A stretch of DNA of 64,000 nt from Branchinecta lynchi (lineage: Eukaryota > Arthropoda > Branchiopoda > Anostraca > Branchinectidae). The notes beneath the pieces were generated by a model. That model did no database searches. It saw only the letters and a program-made list of their open reading frames with translations, and was not told the origin of the DNA. Positions 31,130 to 43,190 of this stretch are shown here, one piece after another. Numbering within the stretch: the stretch's first letter is position 1; each line of letters begins with the position of its first letter. Both the position numbers and the translations under genes were made by a program. The stretch lies in NCBI GenBank assembly GCA_023053575.1, contig JAKZAP010000018.1, forward strand, positions 17,078,202-17,142,201. Direction: 5' to 3'.

Positions 31130-31680
31130 TGAGTCACTTTCAGCAATGAATTAGCAAGATATTCAGAAAGTGAGAAATGTGTGAGTGGTTATTAAAAGTA
31201 TTCATAGCAAAAAAATGCCTGGTTTGGGTTTTAGTTTTTTCTTCAGCGACTGTTCACTCTAAGGAGACGTTCACATAAGCATACCTCTACCGCACTTGTG
31301 TATGCTCTAGCTAGGCCTGTTTGTTTTCCTGAAAGAATGCTCAAACTCACCAGATTTTTAAGAGGTTCAGAAATGACAAGAAAGCCTTAACACCCTTCAA
31401 CTTTGTATTTTTGTTCACAGATCTTTTGCAAGGACATAACTGGTAGTAACTTGTTTTGTGGAAAAGCCTCTCCATGGAGAGATTGCAGCGTACCCGACGA
31501 AAACGGAAAAGAGTAAAAAAGGAGTAATTTAACATCGCGAGGAATAGGACTTCCGAATTTGAGAGTGATTTATCGATGTTTCGTTATCGATTCTGAGCCT
31601 GTAAATTGTTGAAAACAGTTTGCTGGCTCTCTCTTAATTGCGTAGTTACAGCTTTGTAGAAAAGTTTAGTCAGAAATGGG
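31130..31680. other. Non-coding flank between elements
   Basis: AT-rich single-copy-looking sequence. Nothing recognised. Confidence 0.35.
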
Positions 31681-33074
31681 CAGGGGAGGGGCGTTACTAG
31701 CCTTTTACCTTTGGGGGGACGTCCGGTTTGTGCCGACGGACTCAAAAATGTGCCAGAAATAGGCTTACGTTTCCCGCCAGTACATAATAGAACCGGGGTA
31801 AAACTAACTGTATTGCATCAGAAGAAAATATTTTTTGATGTAATTTCGCATAGTATAGCTCACATATTTGGTTTTCCATTTTGTGTAAACTAAATGTAAT
31901 GCATTAGGTGAGATTATTCCTTTGAAATAATTTCGTATATTAAAGTTCACATATTCGGATTTTCATTTTAACTTTTGCTATAAAGCGAAGCTTCCAGTGG
32001 CTGCACCAAGACAAATTAAACCAAGCGCCGAAGTCGAAATTTTTTACATCTACCTTTTTCCCGGAAAAATTTAGCTAAAGTACAGTACTATCTCTGGCTT
32101 TTAACGTGTTTCAACACACAAGAATTTCTACTCTGAAACGAAAATTAAATGGTACACAGTTCTTCCAAATGTTTTATACTACAAAATGCGCCGCAAGCGA
32201 AATTTTGTGCAAAACTAACTGTAATGGTTCAGTTGAGAATGTTCCTTTGATGTAAATTCATATATTTAAATTCACATATTCGGCTTTCCGTTTCAACTTT
32301 TGCTAAAAAGCGAAGCTTCCAACGAATGTACCCAGAACAAGTTGAACTAGGCAACGCCGGCGAATTTTCTTTAATCTGTTTTTTTTTTTTCGGAAACATT
32401 TGCACCCGACAAATCTTTGTAGAATTGGATTTCTTACGTATCAAAAGACCCGATGTATATACAAAAGTCTTGCCCGACAAAACTGTAAAGAACTTTATTT
32501 TTTACGTGTAAATAGAAGCCTATGTACCGACGAGACTTGAACTTTTGGAACGCGCCGGATAAACTTTAACAGAATTTGATTTCTTGCGTGTAAAAATAAA
32601 CCCTTGTGATCCCGACAAAGTTTGCAGAATTTGATTTCTTACGTGTAAGTAGAACCCGATGTGCCGATGAGTCGACCGACGCCCGACAAAAGCATACCAA
32701 ATTTATTACTTCTGGATTCCTTATGTATAAAAAGAACCCGATGTGCCGACGAGAATACCGAGGAACGACAAAAGCATACAGAATTCGATTTTCTTCAGTG
32801 TTTTGCCCGACAAATGTTTTCAGGATTTCATTTGTCGCGTATAAAAAGAACCTGATGTGCCGATGAGAATACCGAGGTACGAGAAAAGCATGCAAAATTT
32901 GATTTCTTCAGTGTTTTGCCCGACAAATGTTTGCAGGATTTCATTTCTTGCGTATAAAAAGAACCAGATGTTTTGAGAACCAAAATTTTGTATTTCTTTT
33001 GTGTTTGCCGGCGCTTCGCGCCGACAAACAAGTGAACTTTCGCCCGACGGTCTCTCCCCCATAGTGACGCCCCT
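31681..33074. mobile_element. hAT-like non-autonomous element with internal minisatellite
   Basis: The left end contains AGGGGCGTTACTAGCC and the right end is CATAGTGACGCCCCTG, the inverted form. A strong hairpin, TTTGCCGGCGC with GCGCCGACAAA, sits at 33004-33028 just inside the right end. The TSD is not clean: GTCAGAAATGGG lies left and GTCAAATGGG right, similar but not perfect. Several frames cross the tandem repeats inside; they are not real genes. Confidence 0.65.
32400..32990 (+). repeat. Minisatellite, units of about 60 and 120 bp
   Basis: Repeated unit containing CCCGACAAA, GAATTTGATTTCTTACGTGT, AAAAAGAACCCGATGTGCCG and ACGAG. Six to eight diverged copies. Confidence 0.75.
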
Positions 33075-33735
33075 GGTCAAATGGGAGCTTGAAGCCTTCA
33101 AACTTTCCGTACAAAAACGATTTGTGCTTCTTATTGGTCGGATTTCAAAAGTCGCATCATGATCATGTACATGTAGGGGATTTTTCCTCGGAGACGAGAG
33201 AGGAAAGTGTTCACATGGTACCAGGGTATATTTCAAGGGTGGGTTCTGTCAATGTCGATAGATTTCAAGGTTGTAAAGCTCAGGATTTCTGTCTACAAAT
33301 GGACACAAAATTTGTCCATTTAGATCACTTCTTATATGGACATAATCAAAAGTATTGCTCGAAAATCCGATTTTGTTGTTGCTGACGTCGAAGAATATCT
33401 TCGACTAACAAATCCCCTGGTAAAAAGTTCACGAAATTGAAGTCCAAAATACCCGGGTATTGCTTGTCCCGGCGAGGCACTCCCCATGTTCTCGCGGGTC
33501 CCCACGGAAGGGGAATGCTCCGATTATCATCACCATCATCGAAAAGGACTCTCTTTCAGATCCAGGGGTGAGTCAATTTTCAGAATAAACAAAACCAAAA
33601 ATAAAATGTATCCAGACTAATTTCGTCAACTGCAAATTTATATTTAGAAGAAATCCATTTTGAAAGCATTCCCTGTGTTGTCGTTGTCTCCCGCACGCGG
33701 GGTCCGCGCGGAGTGACTCCCTCTATTCTTGCCGT
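33075..33735. other. Non-coding stretch
   Basis: No gene recognised. It ends with CTTGCCGT (33728-33735), the target site of the next element. Confidence 0.35.
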
Positions 33736-36312
33736 CAGGGGCGTCGCTAGCCAAAACTCGAGGGGGGGGGGATGGCAGGGCGCCTGCTCTTTCAACTTTT
33801 CGTCTCATAAGTGATAATAAACTCGTGATAACTGCTAGCGTTGAAGATTGAGGATTAGAAGTCTAGTTGTATCTACGAGCTCAGTAGCGGTCTGAAGCAA
33901 AGACAGTAAAAGTGGGAAAGACCGGAAACTCCCGTAAGCCCCATGAGTCACAACAATCAGCGCCGTTTAGCGGATGTACTTTCGTTAAAAAATCGCTCTA
34001 TTGACAATTTCTTCCATCGCTTTCCGCAGAATCATCATCAGAGCACGTTTTGTTTATGATGAGTATTCTCTCTCCATTCAGATTTCCTCCTTATTTGGAA
34101 TAAAAAACAAGTAGGAAAAGAATAAATCGCAATTTTTTGGAAAAATGTTGAATTCACGATTTCGAATCAGTTAATGTTGCCTACTCACGCCCTCTTGCTT
34201 TGATTATATTAATCATCTGCCGCTGGAAATTGGACAAAGTCCAAACACTAGGTGACGTTCCAATCGATTTTCGGAGACCCGATTTTAGCGAAGTCACCGG
34301 TCTTTCCGACTATTATTGTCTTTGGTCTGAAGCGCTCGGGCGTGGGAGGTGAGTATCTTAAAATATGCGACTGGCAGATGTCCGGAACAGTGCTTCCACT
34401 CCTACCGATTTATCGTGAGATCTCACGATTTTTCCGAAAATCTCACGATGAGAAATAAAATCTCACGATCTACCGATAATCTACCGAAAAATGGAAATAC
34501 TACGTTTTTTTGCAGATTACCTACGAGACTTTTACAATTAATTCGGGAACTTGATTTTATTTGTATTTAGTAGCATTAAGAGGAATAGCAACGTCACCTT
34601 CTATCCATCACGACAACCAATGACCGCACTGAGCAAAGTTCCAATAGTTCTCAGTCTGTATCGTTCGTAAATAGCCAAACGACATTTTCACACCAGTGGG
34701 GTTGGTATTTTACCACTATAACCACTAAACAATTTTGATATATTGCCAACCAGAATGCTTGCTTAGGGCGCGTCACGGAAAAACAAGGGAATCGAAGTAG
34801 ACCAAATGCAAACTTTCTGTGTCTGATTTAATGTTTTTCCCAGTGCACTTCATTTTCTCGAACATGGAAAGTTTATTAAACTGCCCCGGTGATATTAAGA
34901 GTTGAAATACTTCGAATTTTTGCGCCAGTTTCATGCGAACAGTACTGTAGAGTGTTCTTGATCGTTATTTCAACCTAGGAAAGCTGATTCTCCTATTTTT
35001 CTGACATCCGTAGGGATCGCACTCGAGAAAATTTTTACCGATTTTTTTCTACCGATCTTTTCTGCGTGTCTACCGAAAATCTCCCGATTTTTTGCAACCT
35101 TTTCCCGAATTTTGAAAAAGGGAAGTGGAAGCACTGGTCCGGAAGGCCCAAGAGTCATACCAGTTAGAAACAATAGCTAAGAAACACGAGACTATATCCG
35201 CAAAACTGTATATCAGACAGAACGAAAATGAGCGCCGCCGGCGAATTTTTTTTAAGTAGGCCATGGCTTTTCTTAGGCAAAACTCTACTACCCCGCAACA
35301 AAATCTATATAGCTTTTAATGCGGCCCAAGCCCAGAAATTTCAAGCCTAAAATCCGAATGAAATGACGCAACTTTCCAGTAAATAGAGCCTATTATGAAA
35401 GGTGCCGTAGTAAAATTCTGTGGAATCATGTATGATCAGACCGCCTTTTCGGATCGCAAATGAAGGTAAGGCCCACTTAGTAGGATCTGCCCGTCTGTCT
35501 GTGTTCACGACGATTCCAGAAAAGTGTGAGACATTTAGCTGGAAGTTGGATAATGTGCTTGTTCGAGCCTTTCCAAAAAATAAGTACTGATCATCCAGAA
35601 AAGAAAATTTAATGGAGTTGACTTGTTCTGAATTTAGAGTTCAAACACAAAATAAAAATCAAATGCCTTGTTGCAATAATCAGACCCGTCATTTAATCTT
35701 CTCTCATTGCTCACGAAGCCGATTTATTTTTAACCTCGGACTGGAGAAAAATTCTTATCATTGAATACTTTAGTACTAACAAAAAAGGATCTTTACATGA
35801 AACTAACAAATCATCGGAAAGGTACGCCACAAGCAAAATCAGCCTGATTTTTACTTGAATCGAGAGATACTAGTAGGCAACAGATCGTGGTAAAAACTTA
35901 GGTTAAAACTGTGTGCTGCAGGGCAAAATTCAAGATTTATCATCTGTCGGTCATGGAAGTTTAGATCTAACAATCATATTTCTCATTCTGACAAAATATG
36001 ATTAAAAAACCTCTTCGTATCTGAACGACTAGAAATATCCTGCCCCTCGAAACATGCGACTGAGAATGCAATTCCAGACTCTCGACAACCCAGAAAAGCC
36101 GACGCCTTAATAACTAGCCTTACTGACTTTTCAGGGTGCACTGCCAACCCCCCATTTAGCTTTTCTGGGTGAGCGCCCAGATGAGATGAACGCCCGTTTT
36201 AGCTAAATTTGTGTGGTAGGACGCTCTGCGAGCGCACGTTTTAGCTTTTTCTTTCTTTGAGGGGGTGTGGTACCACCCCCACCGCCCCCCCCCCCCCTTA
36301 GCGACGCCCCTG
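33736..36312. mobile_element. 2.6-kb hAT element with perfect TSD and nested MITE
   Basis: CAGGGGCGTCGCTAG at the left and its inverted copy ending CGACGCCCCTG at the right. CTTGCCGT flanks both ends (33728-33735 and 36313-36320). Homopolymer G and C runs lie near each terminus. No transposase domain is visible. A younger MITE occupies 34388-35136. Confidence 0.93.
34388..35136. mobile_element. Nested hAT MITE (CAGTGCTTCCACT family) with perfect TSD
   Basis: Termini CAGTGCTTCCACTCCTACC and GGAAGTGGAAGCACTG, flanked by GTCCGGAA at 34380-34387 and 35137-35144. Subterminal regions are full of TCTCACGAT, TCTACCGAT and TCTCCCGAT motifs. Same family as 39649-41837. Confidence 0.93.
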
Positions 36313-36319
36313 CTTGCCG

Positions 36320-36720
36320 TACCCTTCGATTCCCCGAGGAGTCTTTGAGGAACGGCGAGAATGAGCCTCTAGTTGGATAATATCAGAAATGTTCATGTAA
36401 ATGTACGAATTCTAAATATCCAATTATACATATACACCTTGCGTCACTAGCCGACTATAGTTAGCTATTGTAAAAAATGATGTACAGGAAATCGCGGATG
36501 GGTATCTAACTAGTTGGCTATGATAAGAAGTTTCCTGTAGGAACGGCGAATGATGATCCAACTAGTTGGCTACGATACAAGAATTCCCATAGGATCCGAG
36601 AATGATTAAAGCCAGGCTTCACCTTCCAGATTTTTCTTCCGGATTCAAGACAGCCGTTTTCGTCGAGACGGATCTGGAAGTCTGGGGTGTTTGGCAAGGG
36701 CGTCCCATTCCTTTCTACAT
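36320..36720. repeat. CCAACTAGTTGG short-unit repeats
   Basis: Units of about 50-65 bp with the palindrome CCAACTAGTTGG followed by GATAnGAAnTTCC occur at 36430-36600 and recur at 38060-38180 and 38800-38960. The block ends with part of another MITE-like unit (AGGCTTCACCTTCCAGA, 36610-36700) also found at 49908-50258. Confidence 0.6.
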
Positions 36721-36910
36721 TAGGGGGGGGGGGCCTGGTAAAAATTGCCCATCTACGAACTTGACCTTATACCCTTGACCCAAGAATCCTCACACCAAGT
36801 TTCATCTTATCTCAGTCCCTTCGAGAGTTATCGTGCTAACAGACGGACAGACGGACAACTTTTGCGATGCCATAGCTATCCCTCCACTTACGTGTAAAGT
36901 GGATGCAAAA
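36720..36910 (-). repeat. GACGGACAGACGGAC dispersed repeat, fragment
   Basis: Contains CACACCAAGTTTCATCTTAT, GAGAGTTATCGTGCTAACAG and GACGGACAGACGGACAAC, the same series (inverted) as at 47060-47230 and, more diverged, 50890-51040. Confidence 0.6.
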
Positions 36911-38956
36911 TATATTTATTCTAAATTTACAGCAAACAAAAATAGGCTAGTTTTCACGTCAAGACACTTGCTTATTCTTGAACTACAATTATTAGAAGTA
37001 AAAGTTATGTAATGGATGGCAACCAGCTGTAGCTGCTGTCCAATCGTAAAGAACAGCAGCTAATAAATGCCAATTAAATTACTGAGCAGCTCAGTAACTG
37101 GATTAAACCAAAAAATGAATTCATACTACCGAAAAACTAACTAAATAAAATAAGGAACAGATGGGTAGCGGTAAAACAAAATTTCGCAAGAATGGTAATA
37201 GATACGGACTAAACAAAAATCCGGTGAATTACCGAATTCGGTCACGAATCAGAACCAAATGAATATAATTAATGGACGTGTCGTATATACTTTGACAGAC
37301 TAACACTACTTTATTTTCACTATACGCTATAAAGTCTGGATACTAAATCCAGTCAAGATCAAAAGCTACGCTAAAGCACGGGCACTTCTTTACATTTTAC
37401 ATACTTAACATATTCCCGAAACTACTTAATATTTACATTGACCCTTACTGAACTTGAACTTACAACCCTCATTAAACTTGAATATACTGACAACCTTATT
37501 TACAAAGTGAATATTTACATTTATTCAAACAATTTTTTACAACGGATACGTCAGCTATGATTCTTCATCAGCGATATTTCCGGCCTTCTTGGCAAGGGTC
37601 CTCGTCAGGCTGTCAATCGTGTGGTTCAACTTCGGGGAAGGAAACAACCCTGTAATAAATAACCGAAGCTTCTACCGACTATATATATCTTATTAATGTA
37701 AGTTGTCTTCAAATACCACTATAATGAAAAAACTAGTCGTGAGATAATTTTTGAAACGGACGCTGTTTTTGCTGCACGATTGGGGCGATGACAAGAAAGG
37801 TTTTTTTCTGTATTTTGGTCATTTTCGTTTTTTTTTATTAATAAGGGCTTGAAAACTTAAATATTATTTTATTAATAACCTCGTTCTACGTTTCTATTAT
37901 GGATTATGTTTCTATTATGAATATTTACAACTAATTATTTTAATACAAGAGAACGAATTAGGAATTAGGACCAAATGCGATAGAACAGACACGGACTTGA
38001 GCAAAGTTTGGTGAATTACCGAAATTCGGTAATGACCAAAAAAACAGGTTACATCACCGTGTCCATTTAGTTGGCTACAATACGACGCAATACCGTTAGC
38101 ATACTAGTTCCCTACAGTAAGAAAATTCGTCGAGGAGCGCTGGATTGTCCAACTAGATGAATACAAAATAAAATCGTCAAGGAATGCAGGATTTTTGAAC
38201 TAATTGGAAACTTCCCGAAGAAAAATTTATCTCAAAATAGTACTATGAAGTATTACGAAAAAGTAGCATGCAGTACTAAGTGATGCTACTTCATGCTTCT
38301 ACTTTGAGGCTACCGTGTTACTGAATACTACTATATGCTACTATTAGCAAGACTGGATGCTACTATGGCAAGACAGGATGGTACTAGACACTACTACTTA
38401 AGATTGGACCAGTCTGAGGCACATTAAATGATAGTTTTCTTTGCTATTCCGTAGTAAGACATGCAACGTTTTCGTACTACTACGCAGCCTACAAATTTTG
38501 CATCGGGTTATGCAGACACACTGATTATCTAATCAGGGATGCATTGGGCGTCACCTCCTATGGTCTCCCAAAACGGAAAACTAAACAAAATATATTCAGG
38601 TGATGCTGCGAACAGACGATCATGCTTTCCCGGCCATGTTTTGTTCACTTTCGTAATGAAGTTGACAAATTCTCAACTTTTCTGTATGGAACTGATCGCA
38701 GTGCCAAAAATCCTGGCAGGGATTTCAATTGCCGCCCGCCCGACTCTAATCGTCTGTCCAAGTCATGAAAGATGACATTTTTTTTACCTACACGATTTGT
38801 CGTCGTGGCCAACCAGTTGGCAATGCTGGATTTCCCGAACGAAATTTCTTACGATAGTGAACCAGTTGGCTTAGAGCCTTTCACCTAGATGATTTCTTAT
38901 TGTAGCCAACTAGTTGGCAACGTGGGATTTCCTACACGAAGTTTCTTACAGTGGGG
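36911..38956. other. Non-coding region with low-complexity and short repeats
   Basis: Two diverged copies of a segment ending GGTGAATTACCGAAnTTCGGT lie near 37220 and 38010. A low-complexity ACTACT-rich tract occupies 38260-38420. Apart from the ribozyme-like unit at 37551-37614 nothing gene-like is seen. A 78-codon frame at 38539-38775 lacks recognisable motifs. Confidence 0.4.
37551..37614 (-). ncRNA. Hammerhead ribozyme-like motif with intact core
   Basis: On the minus strand CTGACGA (37608-37602) is followed by a stem II hairpin, GAAA (37580-37577), a short stem III and the triplet ATA (37558-37556). GCTG after it pairs with CAGC just upstream of the core to form stem I. TGAT/ATCA can extend stem III. 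The conserved trailer ACGTATCCGTT is shared with other copies. Confidence 0.6.
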
Positions 38957-39290
38957 CAACATGTTATCGAAAAAAAAGAGTCACCCCCTTGACTATTTGA
39001 AGAACGTCACCCCGGTGACGATCGGCAAATCAATAAGGAAATCAGCGGGAGAGAACCCAAAGAAGAAAAAGCTGAACTCATGCTAAGGATTCCTGATTCT
39101 GGATATCCTGATGATGAATTCTTGATTTGGTTGCTGCCAGACTTCTATAGCCTTGATTATAGTGGGCTGCTTCTACTATTGGGTATTCAAAAGATGGTGA
39201 GTCTTCGAGCAGCTTCACAGGAGTTGTAGTGCAACCCAAAGAGATCACCCCGGACTATCCTAGTCTAGTCTTCAGATTGTGCCTAACCAT
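38950..39290 (+). repeat. Dispersed repeat A, copy 1
   Basis: It starts GGCAACATGTTATCGAAA and runs through TGGTTGCTGCCAG and AAGATGGTGAGTCTTC. A diverged copy lies at 42290-42610, and inverted partners at 60140-60230 (partial) and 62290-62612. Confidence 0.75.
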
Positions 39291-39648
39291 TCCAACCTTT
39301 AAACAATAGTAACTAATAGTTACCATTTTTGTTCCTATGGCTACATCACAAAAAGTTACTAGTCTACACTCAGGCTACACTGGCCGTTCCAACCTTCTTG
39401 AAATAGTAACTAATAATAACTACTTGCTTACCATGCTCGGGAGCATAGTGAGTATGGTAACTACGAGTCTACCATGCATCTCTGCACATCTCTGTAACTT
39501 AATTGGTTGGATTCTCCTGGGGAATTAGATTTTGCTGCAAAATAGAACAATCATTCCAGCCCATGTTCCAGCCTTGACGCAAGAAGCCAAAATTGTGGCA
39601 GGTGAATGTGTATTCTTGCGAATTCGATTTTAGGTTGGAACATGATTG

Positions 39649-41837
39649 CAGTGCTTCCACTCCTCCCGATTTCTCGGGAGATCTCCCGGCTTTTTTGGAA
39701 ATCTCCTCACCAAAATTTTCTCCCGATAATCTCCCAATTTTTGTAATTTTGCCAAAATTATAATAAGGTTATATTTCGGTCCGAAAATTTCGGTCCAGAG
39801 GCCCAAAGTTTTGCTAAAATGGTTCTGTATTTTTTCGATAGCACAACTATTCGATATATTTACTGGGATTCGGTAGTTGTACAGAATACTAAATAGGCCA
39901 TCGGTAAGAAAAACTTCCGTAATCGGGATTCGGTATAGTTGCCAGTATTCTGTAGTTATCACAAATTTGGTGCGAGAATTTACTGAAACCATCTGGTAAT
40001 TTTTCGATGCCAGAACTATTTGGTATACTTATGGAGATTTTGTTGTTACATCGAATCCCAAATAAGCTATCGGTTCAGAACTATTCGGAATAACAACTGG
40101 GATTCGGTAATTTGTTCATCATAATTGCCAGGATTCGGGAGTTACCACGAACCTCGAAACTTGTAAGAGGGCGAGTGAAGCACTGGTCGCGGTCAAAAAG
40201 GATGATCTATGATTTCATCGATAGTCCTTACTTTTATTTGGATCCCCAAAATAAAGTCTAATCATAAATATTTCGAGAATTCTGCCTGCATCGCTTTTCG
40301 TAATATTCTCTATTTTCTGGAAGGGCGCATCATTTGACTAGGGTTTTAAGCCGTCTTTAGGATTGAGATTCCGAAACATTAAAAGGTAGAATCCGGCAAA
40401 ATAAAATCTCGCCTGCACCGCTCACTTTATGTGATTATGGGTAGTATTGACTAGCCAGAAAGTATTGTTGCCAGAAAGTCGCTCCATCCGGTTCTTGGAA
40501 CTTCTTCGAGTCTCCGCATTCAATCCACAAAACAATGATAGAATGTGTAAGAGAAGCAGTTCAGTTTTAGCTTACAGGAAAAAAAAAACTGGATTCCGAA
40601 TAAATTTAGCCTGGGGCACTCGATTTAATTTTCTATTTTCTTTAATAGATAGAGTTGTTGCTGGAATCATGCTCGGCAATATATTCTTCCAGTGGGCTTC
40701 GTCAAAATGCCGCCTAATAGTTGGCTTATCGTCTTTTCATGCTGCCCATTAATGTTACTCTTCCTACGTAATCCTTTCTGTTCCATAATTTAAAGAGTAT
40801 TCGGTAAAATTTTTGAGAGATTGGGTAAAATTTTTACTCTGCATCCCCCTCCCCCCCTAATGAAAATGCACTTGCGACGACTCTGCTGACGCCTTATGGT
40901 TGCTTTGACAACTAGGGCTAAATTGTTGGAAAAATGGTAAAGTGACGATTTAAATCCTCTACTTTCGATCTTCCTCCTGACCCCAAGGTGATAAAAGGTC
41001 AGGTTTCCAATGGATTTGGCAATATATTCTTCCAGTGGGCTTCGTCAAAATGCTGCCGGCTTACTGTCTTTTCATGCTGCCCATTAATGTTACTCTTCCT
41101 ACGTAATCCTTTCTGTTCCATAATTTAAAGAGGATTCGGTAAAATTTTTGAGAGATTGGGTAAAATTTTTACTCTGCATCCCCCCCCCCCTAATGAAAAT
41201 GCACTTGCGACGACTCTGCTGACGCCTGATGGTTGCTTTGACAACTAGGGCTAAATTGTTGGAAAAATGGTAAAGTGACGATTTAAATCCTCTACTTTCG
41301 ATCTTCCTCCTGACCCCAAGGTGATAAAAGGTCAGGTTTCCAATGGATTTTCAGTTCTCACGGGATGTACCCATTTCGTAAAACTGCACAGAAAAATCGA
41401 CTAATTTTCAATCCAGAAATCCGCGTTGTTTCTGAAATTTGCAAAATCTGGGGAAGCCGTAGAAGCCAGGGCGGCCTCTACTGAAACGGAAAGAGAAATT
41501 TTCAGTAGACCTCAAGTGTCCTTTAAATTTTAGAGGTGTAAATCGGAAGTTTTCTGTCAGCATGGTTATGAAACTGGTCATATACTAAAATGTGTCATTT
41601 ATGCATCGAAACTAGAAGTACGAGGAATTATATGAGTATTTTCACATGCTAAAAAGTTGAATGCAGTTACTCAATGCCTTTTTTGTAAAAAAGCTAACTC
41701 TAAAATTGCTTTGTCAGACATAATCACTGTTTCAAAACTCCAGATGTTCCCCCTGATTTCTTATAATTATCTCCCGAAAATCTCCTGGTTTTTTCGAAGC
41801 AGTTCCTGATTTTCAAAAAAGGAAAGTGGAAGCACTG
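39649..41837. mobile_element. hAT element of the CAGTGCTTCCACT family with perfect TSD
   Basis: It begins CAGTGCTTCCACTCCTCCC and ends AAGTGGAAGCACTG, flanked by CATGATTG at 39641-39648 and 41838-41845. An internal terminus-like AGTGAAGCACTG lies near 40187, so it may be composite. The inverted arm keeps only the left part (61388-61930), having lost the right end with 41594-42515. Confidence 0.88.
40675..41348 (+). repeat. Tandem duplication (~330-350-bp unit)
   Basis: GGCAATATATTCTTCCAGTG to CAGGTTTCCAATGGATTT occurs twice in a row. The right arm has one copy (about 60480-60905), interrupted by ~100 bp of unrelated sequence near 60730-60825. Confidence 0.88.
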
Positions 41838-41939
41838 CATGATTGTTCGTTTCAGTACTTGTTTTGGTGGGTTTGTAAATTTTTTGTCAAATACAAACTG
41901 TCCTACCACGTATTTCTAAAGTTCCCTTAAGTGACCCAT

Positions 41940-42300
41940 CATGCATACATAGAGCGTGTCCCACCCTATTTGCCGTAGTTTCTATTTGACGGTGCAAAAC
42001 GGATAAGTCAGCTATATTTTATTCGAGCTATTTTTCGGCCCTTCTTGGCAAGGGTCCTCTTCAGGCTCAAGCCGCTAAACTGGAAAATGAACTCTTATCC
42101 GTTTTGCACCGTCAAATATGATTCGCAGTCAGCTTGGGCTGAAGGAACATCTTATCGTAGTTTCTATGTATGACCTCACGGGATCCTAGCTTCTTGGCAT
42201 CGAGGTTGGAACACAGTTTGCATTTTTGGCAAAATATTGTGCAGCGGGCTGATTGGACTAATTACAATAAATAACATTAACCATGCTCCGGCAACATGGT
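41940..42300. repeat. GAGCGTG-family MITE remnant interrupted by a ribozyme-like unit
   Basis: GAGCGTGTCCCACC at 41953 and the internal GGTTGGAACAC / AACATTAACCATGCTC parts belong to the MITE family seen at 46265. In between, GACGGTGCAAAACGGATAAG (41989-42008) and its exact inverted copy (about 42090-42109) bound a hammerhead-like unit. Confidence 0.6.
42006..42068 (-). ncRNA. Hammerhead ribozyme-like motif
   Basis: Minus strand: CTGAAGA (42064-42058), a well-paired stem II closing on GGCC, GAAA (42036-42033), a short stem III with AUA/UAU, and the triplet ATA (42015-42013) followed by GCTGAC. Stem I pairs GCT with AGC upstream but has a mismatch at its fourth pair. It is enclosed by a 20-bp inverted repeat. 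Confidence 0.5.
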
Positions 42301-42917
42301 ATCGAAATGGAAGGTCACCCGTTTGACGATTTGAAAAATGGGTGATGACCTGAATCAAACGGAATGATTAATCAAACAGAAAATCAGCGGTAGACAACTC
42401 AAAGAAGAAGAAGCTAAACTCTTGATGTGGTTGCTGCCAGGGACTCCTGGATCTTAAGAGTTTCCTAACGAAAATTTCTAGAATAACCTTGATTATAGTA
42501 GGCTGCTTCTACTGTTCGGTATCATAAGATGGTGAGTCTTCCAACAGCTCCACAGGAGTTATAGTGCAACCTGAAGAGATCACCCTGAACTATCCTAGTG
42601 TAGCATAAAAATCCGGTCAAAATCTAAACCTGTCTAACAATAATTTCTTTTGAAGAAAAGTTGTTACAAAATTTGTTCTTCAACACTCAATCGAAGTGAA
42701 ACTCTTATGCTATCCGTGGTAACCCTTGTGAAGTTATCTTTTTTACTCAGCCAGCTGGGGGAGCCCAACCAAGCGATCTGATTGGCTCTGCATAAGACAA
42801 AGTAGAGCTAGGGTCTGGTCTCTTTAAGGGCAGTTCTTACGGTCTAGAAAGCTTTGCGAGCTTCTGCACTTCTCTTTCCAGAGCTCTTCTTACACTACGC
42901 TAGTTTTCGCCAGCACT

Positions 42918-43190
42918 TGGAAAGTTAAGCCACTTCATGAGTGGAAAGTGATCTTGGCAAGTCAGTGAAAAGTTGTAAATGTTCAACTGAGGCGCACCGA
43001 CTTCTCGTATTTTCTTGCACTCAGTGGATTCTCAGTTTGCTTTTCGGAAAGCGAATCCAAGATATCCACCAGTAATAAGAAAGCCAGAATCTGCCAAGCA
43101 TAAAGGCACAAGAAAAAAATAGAAAGTTGTTGCACCTTTACAACTTCTCACTGGCCAAAATCATTTTCCACTTGTGAAGTGGATTAGTTA
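42918..43190. repeat. Imperfect palindrome within both arms
   Basis: CACTTCATGAGTGGAAAGTG at the left pairs with CACTTGTGAAGTGG-type sequence at the right, and TCAGTGAAAAGTTGTAAA pairs with the TTTACAACTTCTCACTGG block. The same palindrome is present at about 59525-59790 in the right arm. Confidence 0.65.

Noticed and set aside
31673..33082. Exact TSD for the 31681-33074 element
   Set aside because: GTCAGAAATGGG and GTCAAATGGG are similar but not identical and not equally adjacent to the termini.
32566..33236. Several overlapping frames of 64-138 codons
   Set aside because: They run through a minisatellite and repeat-element ends; periodic sequence without stops explains them.
39649..40187. 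Short MITE ending at AGTGAAGCACTG
   Set aside because: Its flanks (CATGATTG and GTCGCGGT) do not match. The matching CATGATTG lies after 41837, so the longer element is preferred.
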